This document shows positions 6,215-6,967 of a stretch of DNA of 6,967 bases, one piece after another; the stretch's first letter is position 1, and each line of letters opens with the position of its first letter. A program made the translations under genes and the position numbers. Source of the stretch: Clostridia bacterium (GTDB lineage: Bacteria; Bacillota_A; Clostridia; Christensenellales; CAG-138); NCBI GenBank assembly GCA_017553815.1, contig JAFZJT010000112.1:1-6967 (forward strand). The letters are read 5' to 3'. The notes beneath the pieces were generated by a model. That model worked only from the letters and a program-made list of their open reading frames with translations. It did no database searches and was not told where the DNA came from.

Positions 6215-6813
6215 AGAAAAAGAAATGGTACGACTACCTTTGGATATGGTCCATCGTCTATTTCGCGCTCGGGTTTTTCAACATTCTCTTTGCTTGGCTC
6301 GGCATGATAGACTTTCTTCTCCCGCTTTGCTTCGCGATATTCGGCGGCAGCAAGTTTTTCTGCAATCATCTTTGCGGAAGGTCGCAGCTTTTCACCATAC
6401 TCGGTAAGAACTGTAAATGCTCGCGAAACAAACCCACACCTAAGTGGATGAGCTCGAAATGGTTCAGATACGGATTTCTCGCTTTCTTTCTTGCCATGTT
6501 CGGTACGATCATCCACCAAACCTATCTCGTGTTCGGCGGCGCCGGTTCGCTTAAAGAGGTCGTCAAACTCTTTTGGAGCATCAAGGTGCCGTGGAGCTGG
6601 GCCTACACCGTGCGCCCCGCACCGGATTGGGTCGCTCAGTTTGCTTTCGGCTTCTATAGCTTGATGCTCACATCAACGCTGATCGGACTCATAGTCATGG
6701 TTCTTTTTAAGCCGAGAACCTGGTGCTCGTTCTGCCCAATGGGTTCGATGACGCAGCTTATATGCAAATTCAAGCAGAGGAAACACCAAACTGCTGAAAT
6801 CAAAACGGAATAA
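6211..6813 (+). CDS. NapH/YccM-like membrane protein with cysteine (Fe-S) motifs
   Basis: This 200-residue protein has about four hydrophobic segments (about 8–30, 33–50, 84–106, 139–166) and starts with MKKKK, suggesting a cytoplasmic N-terminus. Cysteine motifs follow helix 2 (FCNHLCGRSQ, C51 and C55, then C68 and C70) and helix 4 (WCSFCPMGSMTQ, C172 and C175). They resemble the paired Cys motifs of the polyferredoxin membrane proteins NapH, NosR and YccM, which pass electrons across or along the membrane. With the N-terminus inside, both motifs face the cytoplasm, and about 107–138 forms an external loop rich in Trp. The C-terminal 2[4Fe-4S] domain usual in NapH is absent, but a ferredoxin of that kind is encoded just upstream with a 4-base overlap. 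The ATG at 6211 has a GGGGGAG site. No heme motif or FMN-attachment motif is seen. General class fairly sure; electron donor, acceptor and physiological role unknown. Confidence 0.8.
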   Translation: MKKKKWYDYLWIWSIVYFALGFFNILFAWLGMIDFLLPLCFAIFGGSKFFCNHLCGRSQLFTILGKNCKCSRNKPTPKWMSSKWFRYGFLAFFLAMFGTIIHQTYLVFGGAGSLKEVVKLFWSIKVPWSWAYTVRPAPDWVAQFAFGFYSLMLTSTLIGLIVMVLFKPRTWCSFCPMGSMTQLICKFKQRKHQTAEIKTE

Positions 6814-6841
6814 ATATGCGTTCCTTGTAAGTGCGATAAAT

Positions 6842-6871
6842 GAAAACACCTGCCATCAGGCGGGTGTTTTC
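6842..6871. terminator. Symmetrical hairpin terminator after the redox operon
   Basis: The arms GAAAACACCTGCC (6842–6854) and GGCGGGTGTTTTC (6859–6871) pair over 13 positions with one T·G wobble, around the loop ATCA. The A-run on the left and T-run on the right let it act as an intrinsic terminator in both directions. It lies 28 bases after the stop of the membrane protein gene. The 28 bases between hold nothing recognisable. Confidence 0.85.
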
Positions 6872-6912
6872 GCATATAAACGAAGTGTCTAATTATGAGA
6901 AAGCCGTATGGC

Positions 6913-6967
6913 TCAATTATCCATTGAACACTCCAGCATCCCCTCGTCGAGTATCGTCACAGTTCCC
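6913..6967 (-). CDS. Possible C-terminal end of an unidentified − strand gene
   Basis: Read on the − strand from the window edge, one frame gives GTVTILDEGMLECSMDN and then TGA at 6915–6913. The composition looks protein-like (ILDEGMLE), and the position, 41 bases before a hairpin able to work in that direction, fits a convergent gene. Only 17 residues are visible, a second − strand frame is also open for 16 codons, and no family can be recognised. Treat this as a hint rather than a gene call. Confidence 0.3.
   Translation of the reverse strand, partial: GTVTILDEGMLECSMDN

Noticed and set aside
1..6967. Mobile elements, CRISPR arrays, tRNA/rRNA genes or long repeats
   Set aside because: I found no transposase, integrase, regularly spaced repeat, cloverleaf or rRNA-like stretch. 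Coding style looks even across the window.

Overview
The window looks like chromosomal DNA of an anaerobic Firmicute, most likely a member of the class Clostridia. The reasons are the gene order rsmE–mtaB–HIT, the strong GGAGG-type ribosome binding sites, the tight packing of genes, and the oxygen-sensitive 8Fe ferredoxin with an NapH-like iron-sulfur membrane protein. This assignment is inferred from gene content and style; no species can be named. I see no mobile element, CRISPR array, rRNA or tRNA gene.

Left block (1–2108, + strand): the 3' end of rsmE (16S rRNA m3U methyltransferase), then mtaB (tRNA t6A37 methylthiotransferase), then a HINT-type HIT hydrolase whose start lies inside the end of mtaB. 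This is a housekeeping translation-quality operon. It closes with a hairpin terminator at 2122–2152.

Middle block (2160–3461, − strand): an ArsB/NhaD-type membrane permease, converging on the HIT gene and sharing the 51-bp intergenic hairpin. No arsR or arsC accompanies it, so its substrate is open. Its promoter is clear: an extended TATAAT and a TTGAAT at 16-bp spacing.

Divergent spacer (3462–3666): promoters facing both ways, with two inverted repeats between them. One (GTGA-N5-TCAC) is centred about 41 bases upstream of the predicted start of the trxA transcript. That is where a class II activator would sit, and this promoter has a perfect −10 but no recognisable −35.

Right block (3667–6813, + strand): a tightly coupled five-gene redox operon. 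It encodes thioredoxin, a single-domain rhodanese, a CoA-disulfide/persulfide reductase fused to a second rhodanese domain, a small 2[4Fe-4S] ferredoxin and a four-helix membrane protein with two cysteine motifs of the NapH/YccM kind. Three of the junctions are 4-nt overlaps or a 1-nt gap. My reading is a sulfane-sulfur (persulfide/polysulfide) handling and reducing system. Rhodaneses would carry sulfur as Cys-SSH, the flavoenzyme would reduce it with NAD(P)H, thioredoxin would resolve disulfides, and the ferredoxin plus membrane protein would connect the pathway electrically to the membrane. The first three functions rest on known families; the membrane link is inference from gene order and predicted topology. 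The operon ends at a strong, nearly symmetrical hairpin (6842–6871). A possible 3' end of a − strand gene lies beyond it at the window edge.
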